52,143 nt of DNA from Caryophanales bacterium (GTDB taxonomy: Bacteria > Bacillota_I > Bacilli_A > RF39 > UBA660), in contig JAEEZO010000021.1 in assembly GCA_016291895.1 (NCBI GenBank), positions 1 to 52,143 on the forward strand, given 5' to 3'. The notes beneath the pieces were generated by a model, which saw only the letters and a list, made by a program, of their open reading frames with translations, did not search any database and was not told the DNA's origin. A program made the translations under genes and the position numbers. The stretch's first letter is position 1; each line of letters begins with the position of its first letter. This document shows positions 1 through 8,386 of this stretch, piece by piece.

Positions 1-1349
1 GTTACTTTTTGAACAATATTAGCACTTGATAATTTTAATCCAATAACAGCAGTTCCAGCGTCATTGTGAGCAACCATGCTTCTTTCTTTTTCAGTATATT
101 TCTTACTTACTTTAGCAGGTCCCATTAATACTCGGTCAGTTGCTTCATCAATTTCTGGTAATGTAATTAAATCTTTATTACGACGAACAGCAAGTAAGGC
201 TGCTTCATTTAATAAGTTTTCAAGATCGGCACCACTAAATCCTGGTGTTCTTTTAGCTAAAGCTTTTAGACTAACATTTTTATCTAAAATCTTATTTCTT
301 GCATGAACTTCAAGGATTTCTTCACGACCTTTAACATCAGGTAAATTAACTGTTACTTGTCTATCAAAACGTCCTGGTCTTAATAATGCTGGATCAAGAA
401 CATCAGCACGGTTTGTTGCAGCAATAATGATAATACCTTCATTAGTACCAAAACCATCCATTTCCGTTAATAATTGGTTAAGGGTTTGTTCACGTTCATC
501 ATGTCCTCCACCTAAACCAGTTCCACGTTGACGACCAACTGCATCAATTTCATCAATAAAGATTAGACATGGAGCGTTAGCTTTAGCTTGTTTAAACATA
601 TCACGTACACGACTAGCACCTACACCAACGAATAATTCTACGAAATCAGATCCACTAATATAATAGAATGGAACGTTTGCTTCACCAGCTACAGCACGAG
701 CAAGTAACGTTTTACCTGTTCCTGGAGGACCAACTAATAGTACTCCTTTAGGAATTCTAGCTCCAAGTTTTTGGAATCTCTTTGGACTTTTTAAGAAATC
801 AATAAGTTCTTTAACTTCTTCTTTTTCTTCTTTAAGCCCAGCAACATCTTTAAATGTTACTTTATTTCTACTATCAGATAATTTAGCTTTACTCTTACCA
901 AAATCAAATGATTTAGCAGCTCCACCAGCTTGTTTAGTAAGGAATAAGTATCCAAGTACTAATATCAAAATAAGTGGAAAGAAATTTAAGAAGATTGCTA
1001 AGAAAGTACTTGAAGAAGGATCTTTATAAACTGTTATTTTATAATCATATTTTTCATAACCATCAACAATATCTTTAATAACCTCTTCTGATAAAGGTGT
1101 TGTTACCGTAAAGGTTTCATCTTCACCATAAGATTTTAATTTACCTTCAATGTAATAAACCCCACCATCTCTACTTGGTGTTACTTCCATTTCTGCTACT
1201 TCACCATTTGCAATGGTATTCATAAGTTCATTATATGTTAATTCATGAACTTTAGTATTAGATATATAGAAAATATAAATGATTACTCCCATTACTACTA
1301 ATAAGAAGACATATGGAAGTATATTCTTTTTAACATCTTTTTTATTCAT
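1..1349 (-). CDS. ftsH: FtsH-type AAA+ membrane protein lacking the zinc-protease motif (3' end outside window)
   Basis: This is the N-terminal 449 codons of an FtsH homologue, running off the left edge. A first membrane segment lies at about residues 9-29, an extracytoplasmic domain follows, and a second membrane segment lies at about 110-136. The AAA+ module has an intact Walker A (GPPGTGKT, residues 207-214), Walker B (LIFIDEID, about 262-270) and second region of homology ([13 protein letters not shown]). In FtsH proteases the next landmark is V-A-Y-H-E-A-G-H. Here residues 426-433 read V-A-H-N-D-A-G-T, so both zinc histidines and the catalytic Glu are replaced. The following conserved LPxAD stretch is also degraded. 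ATPase activity looks intact and proteolysis does not. The start ATG has AGGAG 7 nt upstream, directly after the tilS stop; hprT, often found between these genes, is absent. Confidence 0.93.
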   Translation of the reverse strand, partial: MNKKDVKKNILPYVFLLVVMGVIIYIFYISNTKVHELTYNELMNTIANGEVAEMEVTPSRDGGVYYIEGKLKSYGEDETFTVTTPLSEEVIKDIVDGYEKYDYKITVYKDPSSSTFLAIFLNFFPLILILVLGYLFLTKQAGGAAKSFDFGKSKAKLSDSRNKVTFKDVAGLKEEKEEVKELIDFLKSPKRFQKLGARIPKGVLLVGPPGTGKTLLARAVAGEANVPFYYISGSDFVELFVGVGASRVRDMFKQAKANAPCLIFIDEIDAVGRQRGTGLGGGHDEREQTLNQLLTEMDGFGTNEGIIIIAATNRADVLDPALLRPGRFDRQVTVNLPDVKGREEILEVHARNKILDKNVSLKALAKRTPGFSGADLENLLNEAALLAVRRNKDLITLPEIDEATDRVLMGPAKVSKKYTEKERSMVAHNDAGTAVIGLKLSSANIVQKV

Positions 1350-1362
1350 AAATAATCTCCTC

Positions 1363-2688
1363 TCAACAACATTTATATATTATATCACACGTTTCATTTT
1401 TACGTCTATTATATTTCGATTTTTTTACTTTAGGAATCCATACAATTTTATCATTAGAATCAACAACAATTGGATAGTTATCTCTTATTCCTAAAGGAAT
1501 TTTACTATCAATAAAAATATCACTTACTTTTTTATGTTGATTCATATTTTTAATTATCATTTTATCACCATTTTTTCTGGTCCTAACACGTAAAGGCAAC
1601 AAAACGTCATTACTATTAAGTCTTAAAATATCATTACCATCAGTGTCGCAACTATCAATCTTTTTTAAATGCATTCCATTAGGCAAAATACAATCTTCAT
1701 TAAGTTCAATATCATATGTTGATAATTGATCAACAACCTTTTTAAAGTATACTTTATCATATTCTTTTACAACTTCATAATCATTAGGTAAATTATACTT
1801 AATACTTGCTTTTTTAGAATAAATTGCTTTAAGAACGATTGATACATGACGATTATCTATTTCTATCAAATCATCTGCATAAATAGTAGCTAAAATATGA
1901 TCAATAATTCTTTTTTGAATTAAATTATCTTCTTTAACAAATTCATTTACTTTAATTATGCCATCAACATATACATCATTAATAACACTTTTAGTAACAC
2001 GATCTATAAAATTATCATATTCTTGTAAGGTTTCACTAAATTTAATGAATTTACGATGAACATCTTTATCTTCCTTTTTTAAAACGGGAAGAATATACTT
2101 TCGATATCTATTTCTTGTATAAACATCTTTATAGTTACTCTTATCAACTCGATAAGGAATATTATTATCAATATCAAACTTTTCGATTTCATCTTTAGTA
2201 GCATAAATAAGAGGTCTTACAATCTTATATGTCTTCATATCAACAATCTTATTAAAGCCACTATATCCTTTAAGCGTAGAACCACGTACAATACGCATTA
2301 AAACGGTTTCTACTAAGTCATCTCCATGATGACCAGTCATTAAATAATTAGCATAATATTTACTAATTATACTACGATAAAAATTATATCTAATATTTCT
2401 TGCTTCATTATGAAAATTATCATCACCATATTTTTCAATAATCATTTTTTCAAAAAGAATGTTTCTTTCATCACAATAGTTCTTTAAAAATACTTCTTCT
2501 TCAAAACTTTCTTTTCGAACATTATGATTAACATGAGCAACAATGATTTTAAAGCCAATTTTCTCTCTTAATTTATTTAAAATATATAGTAAAGCCATGG
2601 AATCAGGTCCAGCTGATACTCCAACAACTATAATATCTTTACTTGTAAGACAAATTGTTTTCTCTAGGAAATTATAAACTAAGTCCAT
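1363..2688 (-). CDS. tilS: tRNA(Ile)-lysidine synthase
   Basis: TilS converts C34 of the CAU-anticodon tRNA(Ile) to lysidine with ATP and lysine, so that AUA codons are read as Ile. The 441-residue protein has the N-terminal PP-loop ATPase motif at residues 25-30, written SAGPDS rather than the usual SGGxDS. The motif is variable in TilS, so activity is still likely. The conserved [17 protein letters not shown] stretch follows at about 115-131, and the C-terminal TilS substrate-binding domain covers about 340-430. The UGA stop lies 13 nt before the ftsH start, so the two are co-transcribed. A hairpin terminator separates it from divIC upstream. Confidence 0.95.
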   Translation of the reverse strand: MDLVYNFLEKTICLTSKDIIVVGVSAGPDSMALLYILNKLREKIGFKIIVAHVNHNVRKESFEEEVFLKNYCDERNILFEKMIIEKYGDDNFHNEARNIRYNFYRSIISKYYANYLMTGHHGDDLVETVLMRIVRGSTLKGYSGFNKIVDMKTYKIVRPLIYATKDEIEKFDIDNNIPYRVDKSNYKDVYTRNRYRKYILPVLKKEDKDVHRKFIKFSETLQEYDNFIDRVTKSVINDVYVDGIIKVNEFVKEDNLIQKRIIDHILATIYADDLIEIDNRHVSIVLKAIYSKKASIKYNLPNDYEVVKEYDKVYFKKVVDQLSTYDIELNEDCILPNGMHLKKIDSCDTDGNDILRLNSNDVLLPLRVRTRKNGDKMIIKNMNQHKKVSDIFIDSKIPLGIRDNYPIVVDSNDKIVWIPKVKKSKYNRRKNETCDIIYKCC

Positions 2689-2721
2689 AAAAACTCCTTT
2701 CCATCTATTTTATCTAATTAA

Positions 2722-2747
2722 AAAAGTTATCGCAATAGATAACTTTT
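2722..2747 (-). terminator. Rho-independent terminator after divIC
   Basis: On the minus strand a 10-bp stem (AAAAGTTATC paired with GATAACTTTT) with a 6-nt loop is followed by a T-run. It ends the divIC transcript, or may act as an attenuator before tilS, which begins 34 nt further on. Confidence 0.75.
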
Positions 2748-2759
2748 ATATTTCACATC

Positions 2760-3059
2760 TTATTCATCTTCTGGAATACGAATTATTAATTCATTATCTT
2801 TAGAATAAAAATATTTTTCTCTAGCGTATCTTGCTAAATACTCTGGGTCTTGTAACCGCGATATTTCCCCATCTAATCTTTCCTCTTCTTCTTTAAGAGA
2901 CGCTAATCTATTAATAAGTTCTTCTTCTTCTTTCTCTTTGGCACGGATTTTATAAGAGCCATTAATAAATGAAACGGCTAAAGTTATAAATAATCCAACA
3001 CATAGCAAAAACAAAAGAAAAATACGAAATTTTGAATAATTTGACTTCTTCTTTTTCAT
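2760..3059 (-). CDS. divIC: DivIC/FtsB-like septum formation initiator
   Basis: This is a 99-residue bitopic membrane protein of the divisome, of the size usual for DivIC/FtsL/FtsB proteins. A basic N-terminus (MKKKKSNYSK) precedes one membrane segment at about residues 11-32. A charged coiled coil follows at about 36-68, then the family's C-terminal signature DPEYLARYAREKYFYSKDNE. The position between spoVG and tilS matches divIC in Bacillus. AGGAG stands 7 nt before the ATG and a good promoter lies just upstream at 3078-3106. FtsL and FtsB are structurally alike, so the name rests partly on synteny. Confidence 0.85.
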   Translation of the reverse strand: MKKKKSNYSKFRIFLLFLLCVGLFITLAVSFINGSYKIRAKEKEEEELINRLASLKEEEERLDGEISRLQDPEYLARYAREKYFYSKDNELIIRIPEDE

Positions 3060-3077
3060 ACAATGACTCCTATTTTA

Positions 3078-3106
3078 ATTATATAAAATAGAGCCTTTAT
3101 TATCAA
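3078..3106 (-). promoter_or_regulatory. Sigma-A-type promoter of divIC
   Basis: Minus strand -35 TTGATA (3101-3106), 17-nt spacer, -10 TATAAT (3078-3083), about 20 nt before the divIC start. Confidence 0.75.
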
Positions 3107-3183
3107 CAGAACGTAAAGAGAATGTTTCCCTAGTATACATTAAGTTTACATCGATAATATACATGCATTTTACAAAAATAAAA

Positions 3184-3204
3184 AATAAGGAATAAATCCT
3201 TATT
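3184..3204 (-). terminator. spoVG terminator, overlapping its stop codon
   Basis: An 8-bp stem (AATAAGGA/TCCTTATT) with a 5-nt loop, then a T-rich tract on the minus strand. The stem contains the spoVG stop codon. Confidence 0.75.
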
Positions 3205-3517
3205 CTTCTATATCTTCTTCGTATACATCTTCAGTAGCTCTTTCATATACTCCAAGGATAGTGTCATTAAACATTTCTCTAGTTTCCTTGTTGATTGGAT
3301 GAGCTAAATCTTTACTTACATGTAATTGTTCACCTTCATTTTCTTTGTCATAAGTTGTGATTGTTTTACTTGGCATTGCAACTACCATCTTTTCAGGTTT
3401 TTGAATGATACGAATGTCTTTAACTACAAAGCATTCATCTAATCTTACTTCAGCGAAAGCTTTTAGATTAGAACCTTCCTTATTAACCTTACGAACTTTA
3501 ACATGTGTAATTCTCAT
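3200..3517 (-). CDS. spoVG: SpoVG-family RNA-binding regulator
   Basis: SpoVG is a small nucleic-acid-binding protein that acts as a global post-transcriptional regulator in Firmicutes. The 105 residues begin MRITHVKVRKV and contain family motifs such as AFAEVRLDECFVVKDIRII, VAMPSKT and AHPINKETREMFNDTI. The C-terminus is acidic (TEDVYEEDIEE). I chose the ATG at 3517 rather than one six codons earlier because AAGGAGGG sits 7 nt upstream of it. It has its own promoter and terminator, so it is monocistronic. The name does not imply sporulation: SpoVG is widespread in non-sporulating Bacilli. Confidence 0.95.
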   Translation of the reverse strand: MRITHVKVRKVNKEGSNLKAFAEVRLDECFVVKDIRIIQKPEKMVVAMPSKTITTYDKENEGEQLHVSKDLAHPINKETREMFNDTILGVYERATEDVYEEDIEE

Positions 3518-3556
3518 TCTTGTCCCTCCTTGCACATTGGATCATGTCCTATTTTC

Positions 3557-3585
3557 ATTATATAATAATTAATTTTATAAAGCAA
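3557..3585 (-). promoter_or_regulatory. Promoter of spoVG
   Basis: Minus strand -35 TTGCTT (3580-3585), 17-nt spacer, -10 TATAAT (3557-3562), about 40 nt before the start codon. Confidence 0.7.
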
Positions 3586-3600
3586 TTATTTTACAAAAAA

Positions 3601-3623
3601 AAACAATTCTTTAAGAATTGTTT
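3601..3623 (-). terminator. Terminator overlapping the end of the 208-aa TasA-like gene
   Basis: Stem AAACAATTC/GAATTGTTT with a 5-nt loop, followed on the minus strand by a run of eight or more T. Confidence 0.8.
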
Positions 3624-4237
3624 TGAACTTCTACTTTTACTTTCATAGAATAATACATATTACTTAGTTCTTCTGGAGTATATGTACCGTTTTCAGAAAC
3701 TGATACAACACTATCATCAACCCATAGGCGAACTTCAAATTCTTTATCGACATGACTTTTTGAAGTTAAGGTTCCTGTTCCTAGGATTACTTCTTCATTT
3801 CCAATAGCTTGACCTGTTGTTCCAAATGAACCACGAGGATTAAATGTTATACCTTCTAATTCTGGACTAGATATATAAGCAAATACTTCAGAATCATTAA
3901 ATTTAATTCTATTCTCGTCTTGTTCACCAGGAATTAATTTAACAACATAATTAATAGCACCATCACTAACGTTTCCAGAAACAGTAAATCTAACAACATG
4001 TCCATCGTCTATTAATGTACGACCTTCTTCTGAACTTATAGGATATGGATTAACTAAATTAAGGGTATTGCCATCAGCAAATTTAAAATCGATATTTCCT
4101 GCTCCTACAATATTGTTACTATTAGCACCTATTCTTGTATAGGTAAAAAATGCAAATGATACACCAATTACTGCAATAATAAGAACAGCTACACCAATTA
4201 CGGATAATAAGATTTGTTTACTAGTATTGTTTATCAT
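3611..4237 (-). CDS. TasA/camelysin-like secreted or anchored protein, paralogue A
   Basis: A 208-residue exported protein. It has an N-terminal hydrophobic segment at about residues 9-31 (ILLSVIGVAVLIIAVIGVSF) and then a predicted beta-rich domain. The GVSFAFFTYTRIG junction resembles the start of TasA/CalY-family biofilm-fibre and camelysin proteins. Blocks shared with the next gene upstream are a NPYPIS/NKYPIS motif near residue 65, an FGTTG/FGTNEG block near 138, and FEVRLWVDD against FEIRIWLDS near 167. The two are therefore tandem paralogues. No protease motif is visible. GAGGATAA precedes the ATG. The fold and family are inferred from layout and short motifs; the function is unknown. 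Confidence 0.6.
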   Translation of the reverse strand: MINNTSKQILLSVIGVAVLIIAVIGVSFAFFTYTRIGANSNNIVGAGNIDFKFADGNTLNLVNPYPISSEEGRTLIDDGHVVRFTVSGNVSDGAINYVVKLIPGEQDENRIKFNDSEVFAYISSPELEGITFNPRGSFGTTGQAIGNEEVILGTGTLTSKSHVDKEFEVRLWVDDSVVSVSENGTYTPEELSNMYYSMKVKVEVQNNS

Positions 4238-4309
4238 CTTTATCCTCCTTACTCTATAATAAGAGTAACATATGTATTTTAATTATTCAATGATTTTTAC
4301 AAAAATAAA

Positions 4310-4327
4310 AAGGAGAAAAATCTCCTT
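4310..4327 (-). terminator. Terminator after the 3D/TasA-like operon
   Basis: A 7-bp stem (AAGGAGA/TCTCCTT) with an AAAA/TTTT loop and a following T-rich tract on the minus strand, at the stop codon of the 248-aa gene. Confidence 0.75.
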
Positions 4328-5072
4328 AATAATTCACTGCTTTTATCTTAATTATTGACATCATTTCATTAAATTCACTTGTTCGATAAACGATTTTACC
4401 AAGATCTTCACTATTACATGCAATAAGGTTGTTTTCCATATCTGGTACATCAAGAGCACGATTATTTATATTTCGATTTACAGTATCTGATATCATTACT
4501 TTTCTTGAATCTAGCCATATTCTTATCTCAAAATCTTGATATGCATCTGGAGCAGTTGTGTGAACATTACCAATTAACAAACTTAATTCATTTCCTTTAT
4601 TTATTCCTGTTAAAGGAGCTCCTTCACCATTAGATCCAAAGGTTGATCCTTCATTTGTTCCAAAATCAAGAACTTTATATCCTGGCATCAATTTTTTAGG
4701 GATTATTTGAGCATAAATAAGACTATCATCAAAGATATTTTCTCCAGATTTTTCTTTATCTAAAGCTAGCGTTATTTTAAAGTTCATGCCATTTGGTAAT
4801 GAATTATAACCGTTTATTTTAAAATTAATAATCAAAGAATTATTATTTTCATTACCATATTCTTCATTAATCATATCACTATAACTTATAGGATATTTGT
4901 TTTTTAAAACTGCCTCTTTATTATCAAAATCGAAAATTAAACTACCATTAGATATCATATTATTTTTTGGTATTTGGGAATAATCTGTTAATGAGTATGA
5001 TACCCCAACCAATAGTACAATCATAATTGTTAATCCAGCTAAGGATAAAAAGGCTTGTTTCTTTTTCGTCAT
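4326..5072 (-). CDS. TasA/camelysin-like secreted or anchored protein, paralogue B
   Basis: A 248-residue protein with the same plan as the 208-aa gene downstream. The N-terminus is basic, a hydrophobic segment lies at about residues 8-28, and a KYPIS motif, an FGTNEGSTFG block and an FEIRIWLDS block follow. Its start codon lies one base after the stop of the 3D-domain gene, and its ribosome binding site is inside that gene, so the two are likely translationally coupled. The pairing suggests a structural or matrix partner for a cell-wall-directed protein, but this is inference. Confidence 0.6.
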   Translation of the reverse strand: MTKKKQAFLSLAGLTIMIVLLVGVSYSLTDYSQIPKNNMISNGSLIFDFDNKEAVLKNKYPISYSDMINEEYGNENNNSLIINFKINGYNSLPNGMNFKITLALDKEKSGENIFDDSLIYAQIIPKKLMPGYKVLDFGTNEGSTFGSNGEGAPLTGINKGNELSLLIGNVHTTAPDAYQDFEIRIWLDSRKVMISDTVNRNINNRALDVPDMENNLIACNSEDLGKIVYRTSEFNEMMSIIKIKAVNY

Positions 5073-5073
5073 A

Positions 5074-5643
5074 TTACCATCCCCATCTTTCTACAGTAAA
5101 GTTAATATTATAATTTCTACCTATTATTTCTGTATCTTTTTCACTTGGATATAATAAATCCATTGTAAGACCAACAATTGCACTTCCTCTATCTAAAACA
5201 ATACCATAAAGAGGGTTATAATTGTTAAATCTATAATTATCAATTCGAATTATACTTCCACATGGAATTGATTTATCAGCTGCTAATATTCTTATTTTTC
5301 CATATTGTTTATCATAAAAATAAATATTGCCATTTCGAACATCTTGATTAGGTGAACATCCAACACGACCACCACAACCTTCACAGTCTGGTCCATAACC
5401 AGTTAATGTTCCTTTAAATTCAATCATTCCTTTAGGCCCATTAAGCCTTATTTCATTTGTACTAAACACTTTTTTTATTCTTTCAACTTTTTGAACAATC
5501 TGTGATGACTGAACAGATTTAACTCCGTTCGTATTGGTAGTTGATATTGAATATGATTTATTTCCACTAAAAATAATGAATACTAGAAGACTTAAATATA
5601 CTATTCCCAGGAAATAGTGTTTTACTCTTCTTTTCACTCCCAT
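5074..5643 (-). CDS. 3D-domain (double-psi beta-barrel) cell-wall protein, YabE-like
   Basis: A 189-residue exported protein with a membrane segment at about residues 11-28 and a C-terminal 3D domain. The domain's conserved aspartates are visible in ILAADKSIPCGSIIRID, GIVLDRGSAIVGLTMDLLY and nearby. 3D domains occur in lytic transglycosylases (MltA, YabE, YuiC) and resuscitation-promoting factors. A cysteine cluster (CEGCGGRVGC, about 86-95) could be disulfide bonded or bind metal. The start at 5643 is supported by AGGTGAT upstream and by a promoter whose -10 is at 5668-5673, which excludes the longer reading from 5691. Bacillus yabE sits near metS and yabD, matching the context here. It lacks the G5/DUF348 repeats of YabE. 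Confidence 0.8.
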   Translation of the reverse strand: MGVKRRVKHYFLGIVYLSLLVFIIFSGNKSYSISTTNTNGVKSVQSSQIVQKVERIKKVFSTNEIRLNGPKGMIEFKGTLTGYGPDCEGCGGRVGCSPNQDVRNGNIYFYDKQYGKIRILAADKSIPCGSIIRIDNYRFNNYNPLYGIVLDRGSAIVGLTMDLLYPSEKDTEIIGRNYNINFTVERWGW

Positions 5644-5667
5644 AGTATCACCTACTATCCTATCAAA

Positions 5668-5696
5668 ACTATAACATTTTTTATATTTCAAGTCAA
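5668..5696 (-). promoter_or_regulatory. Promoter of the 3D-domain/TasA-like operon
   Basis: Minus strand -35 TTGACT (5691-5696), 17-nt spacer, extended -10 TGTTATAGT with core at 5668-5673. Confidence 0.8.
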
Positions 5697-5731
5697 TTTT
5701 ATCAAGAAAAATCGAGGTTTAGGCATGTAAA

Positions 5732-5753
5732 AAAGAGTATAAAAATACTCTTT
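5732..5753 (-). terminator. Terminator after tatD
   Basis: A 9-bp stem (AAAGAGTAT/ATACTCTTT) with a 4-nt loop and a T-run on the minus strand, overlapping the tatD stop. Confidence 0.8.
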
Positions 5754-6513
5754 ATTTTACATTATAAATTTTTAATGTATTATCAAAAGTCTTTTCTGTA
5801 ACTTCTGATAGTGGAACATTAAGAAGTTTAGCTAGAAATTGTGCAACAATTTTAACATTCTTAGGCGCATTAGGACGACCTCTATATGGTTCTGGAGAAA
5901 GATATGGACTATCTGTCTCTAAAACAATATTATCAAGGGTGATCTCTTCGAAAATATCTTTTAATTTACTATTTTTGAAAGTAATAACTCCACCAATACC
6001 TAGATAAAAACCTATTTTAACAAATTCTCTTGCCATTTCTAAACTACCACTAAAACAGTGAATAACACCGCGATTCTTATGTTTAGCTAAGATATCATAA
6101 ATATCTTGAATAGAATCTCTTGAATGAATTACGACTGGTAAATCATATTTTTCAGCAAGTTTTAATTGCTTTTCAAATAATTCAATTTGTTTATCACGAT
6201 TATCATCATTATGATAATAATCAAGCCCGATTTCACCTACACCAATAATTTTTTTATTAGTTTTAATAACCGTTTCTAAATCTTCTAAATCTTTATCTGT
6301 TACTACATCAGCTTCATCAGGATGAAAGCCAGCTGTCATAAAAATTTCATCATAACGATAGATAATTTCTAATCCATCACGAATACTTTTTTTATCACAA
6401 CCTGAGATAATCATTCTTTTAACATTGTTGTTATCAGCTTCCATAATTATTGTATCAACGTCATTTGTTAAATCCATATGACAATGGGTATCAATCAAAC
6501 ATTTATCTCTCAT
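5752..6513 (-). CDS. tatD: TatD-family metal-dependent DNase
   Basis: A TatD/YabD-type hydrolase with a TIM-barrel fold and a two-metal site. All metal ligands are present: DTHCHMD near the N-terminus, GEIGLDYY, VIHSRDS, GVIHCFSGS and LETDSPYL. The C-terminal PYRGRPNAPKNV block is also typical. I use the ATG at 6513, preceded by GAGGA, rather than a TTG three codons earlier. The start overlaps the end of metG by 11 nt, so metG and tatD form one transcript, as metS-yabD do in Bacillus. Confidence 0.95.
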   Translation of the reverse strand: MRDKCLIDTHCHMDLTNDVDTIIMEADNNNVKRMIISGCDKKSIRDGLEIIYRYDEIFMTAGFHPDEADVVTDKDLEDLETVIKTNKKIIGVGEIGLDYYHNDDNRDKQIELFEKQLKLAEKYDLPVVIHSRDSIQDIYDILAKHKNRGVIHCFSGSLEMAREFVKIGFYLGIGGVITFKNSKLKDIFEEITLDNIVLETDSPYLSPEPYRGRPNAPKNVKIVAQFLAKLLNVPLSEVTEKTFDNTLKIYNVK

Positions 6514-8023
6514 TTTTATCAATCCTCATAAATAGTGGACTTGGAGTACCTAATTGATATTCATTACTAGAAACATATTCTTCACTATGATTATCGATAT
6601 TTAATTGACTAAATATTTTATCGCTAGTTTCTGGTAAGAATGGACTAAGTATTTCCGCACCTACTCTTATTCCTTCTAATAAATTATATATTACTGTTTC
6701 TAATCGATCCTTTTTATCTTCTTCTTTAGCTAAAACCCATGGAGTTGTCTCATCAATATACTTATTACATCTTCTAAATAAATCAAAGATGGCATCTAAA
6801 GCATCTATTAAGTGAATAGAATCTATATTCTTTTTAACCTTTTCAGGTACAGAGGCCATAACACTTTTTAAATCATCATCAAAGTCACCAGTAATATTCT
6901 TATTAGTAACTTTGCCATCAAAATACTTATTTCCCATTGATATAGTTCTATTTACTAAATTACCTAAGACATTGGCAAGATCACTATTAATTCTTTCAAT
7001 TAGTAAGTCTTCTGTATAATTACCATCTTGAGCATAAGGTATTTCATGAAGACAATAATATCTTATCGCATCTGTTCCATATTTCTTACATAAATCATCG
7101 GCATAAGCAATATTACCTACACTCTTACTCATTTTATCATTAGAGAATAATAGCCATGGATGACCAAAAATTTGTTTTGGTAATTCTAATCCTAAAGCCA
7201 TTAAGATAATAGGCCAATAAATAGCGTGGAATCTAAAAATATCTTTACCAATTAACTGTAAGTCAGCTGGCCAATATTTTTTAAATTCTTCACTACTACC
7301 ATCAACATCATATCCTAAGAATGTAATATAGTTAATTAAAGCATCAACCCAAACATAAATTACATGTTTTTTATCAAAAGGAACTTGAACTCCCCATGTA
7401 AATGTACTTCTTGATACACATAAATCTTGTAATCCTGGTTTAATAAAATTATTTATTAACTCATTCTTACGTGATTCAGGTACTAAAAATTCAGGATGAC
7501 TATTAATATATTCTACTAATCGATCTTCATAATTAGTTAGTTTTAAGAAATAAGCTTCTTCACTTGCTTTTTCTACAGGACGTCCACAATCAGGACATTT
7601 ACCATCTACTAATTGAGATTCAGTATAAAATGATTCACAAGGGGTACAATACCATCCCTCATAAACACTTTTATAAATATCTCCTTGTTCATGTAATTTA
7701 TTAAAGATATTTTCTACTCTTTTACAATGATCAGGATCTGTAGTACGAACTAACCTAGAATAACTAATATTTAGTAAGTCTAACATCTCTTTAAAATTAA
7801 CCGCAATTTCATCTACATATTCTTGTGGTGAAATACCTGCTTCCTTAGCTTTTGTTTCAATTTTTAAACCATGTTCATCAAGTCCTACTTGAAAATAAAC
7901 ATCATCACCATGTTTTCTATGGTATCTCGCTATGGCATCTGCTAATACATCTTCATATACATTACCAATATGACTTTTACCACTAGCATATGGAATAGCT
8001 GTTGTTATCATAAATTTACTCAT
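6503..8023 (-). CDS. metG: Methionyl-tRNA synthetase, short form
   Basis: This class I aminoacyl-tRNA synthetase charges tRNA(Met). The 506-residue protein has the HIGH signature as KSHIGN (about 16-21), a zinc knuckle with two CxxC pairs (CTPC and CPDC, about residues 126-146) and the KMSKS loop (NDKMSKSVGN, about 293). It stops after the anticodon-binding helical domain and lacks the C-terminal EMAP-type tRNA-binding domain found in Bacillus MetS of about 660 residues. The ATG at 8023 has GGAGG upstream; an earlier in-frame codon at 8044 lacks a good site. Expression is controlled by a methionine T-box. Confidence 0.97.
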   Translation of the reverse strand: MSKFMITTAIPYASGKSHIGNVYEDVLADAIARYHRKHGDDVYFQVGLDEHGLKIETKAKEAGISPQEYVDEIAVNFKEMLDLLNISYSRLVRTTDPDHCKRVENIFNKLHEQGDIYKSVYEGWYCTPCESFYTESQLVDGKCPDCGRPVEKASEEAYFLKLTNYEDRLVEYINSHPEFLVPESRKNELINNFIKPGLQDLCVSRSTFTWGVQVPFDKKHVIYVWVDALINYITFLGYDVDGSSEEFKKYWPADLQLIGKDIFRFHAIYWPIILMALGLELPKQIFGHPWLLFSNDKMSKSVGNIAYADDLCKKYGTDAIRYYCLHEIPYAQDGNYTEDLLIERINSDLANVLGNLVNRTISMGNKYFDGKVTNKNITGDFDDDLKSVMASVPEKVKKNIDSIHLIDALDAIFDLFRRCNKYIDETTPWVLAKEEDKKDRLETVIYNLLEGIRVGAEILSPFLPETSDKIFSQLNIDNHSEEYVSSNEYQLGTPSPLFMRIDKNER

Positions 8024-8149
8024 AATATTACCTCCTTTTAACAATCATTTTTATCATATTTAAAATATTTAATTACACATCCGGATTTTATTCCCTGTTG
8101 TTAATAAATATTTATTATATAAAAATACTTTCATATTATCACCACCAAA

Positions 8150-8350
8150 ATAAAAACACGATAAATTCCTAAGGACGAAATATACCGTGTTACCACCTTA
8201 ATTCATAGAAAACTATGCACTCAAACTTTAACGTAGCGACCCGGTTTATCTCCAAAACCATACTTCGATATATTCAATTATCTTCTTACACCAAACAAAG
8301 ATTCTCTATAAATCTTATATACCTACTCATTTCTTCATTGATAAATATGC
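8150..8350 (-). promoter_or_regulatory. T-box leader (methionine) of metG
   Basis: On the minus strand the leader has an AGAGA element, a probable Stem I with an AUG specifier in the context GAAGUAUGG followed by UUGGAG, and the T-box sequence AAGGTGGTAACACGG at about 8178-8192. After that comes a competing terminator (ACACGG...ATCGTGT plus TTTTT, about 8153-8191). Uncharged tRNA(Met) pairing with the specifier and the T-box would favour the antiterminator and allow metG transcription. Only the specifier triplet is less certain; its AUG agrees with the downstream gene. Confidence 0.92.
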
Positions 8351-8354
8351 AATG

Positions 8355-8383
8355 ATTATAACATCTAAAATATTAAAATACAA
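8355..8383 (-). promoter_or_regulatory. Promoter of the metG T-box transcript
   Basis: Minus strand -35 TTGTAT (8378-8383), 17-nt spacer, -10 TATAAT (8355-8360), immediately upstream of the leader and overlapping the end of the preceding gene. Confidence 0.8.
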
Positions 8384-8386
8384 GTA

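Noticed and set aside
76..306. Plus-strand open frame opposite ftsH, and similar antisense frames opposite dnaX, gyrB, rplK and rplL
   Set aside because: They mirror strongly conserved genes, have no ribosome binding site or promoter, and show no protein motif.
1363..1365. Alternative genetic code with UGA read as Trp, suggested by AT-richness and mollicute-like reduction
   Set aside because: UGA ends tilS and the trmN-like gene at the expected family lengths, and Trp is encoded by UGG throughout.
5604..5622. ACTATTCCCAGGAAATAGT in the 3D-domain gene as a Noc site
   Set aside because: The symmetry is one base shorter than the Noc palindrome and only about 12 of 16 positions fit. It is coding sequence.
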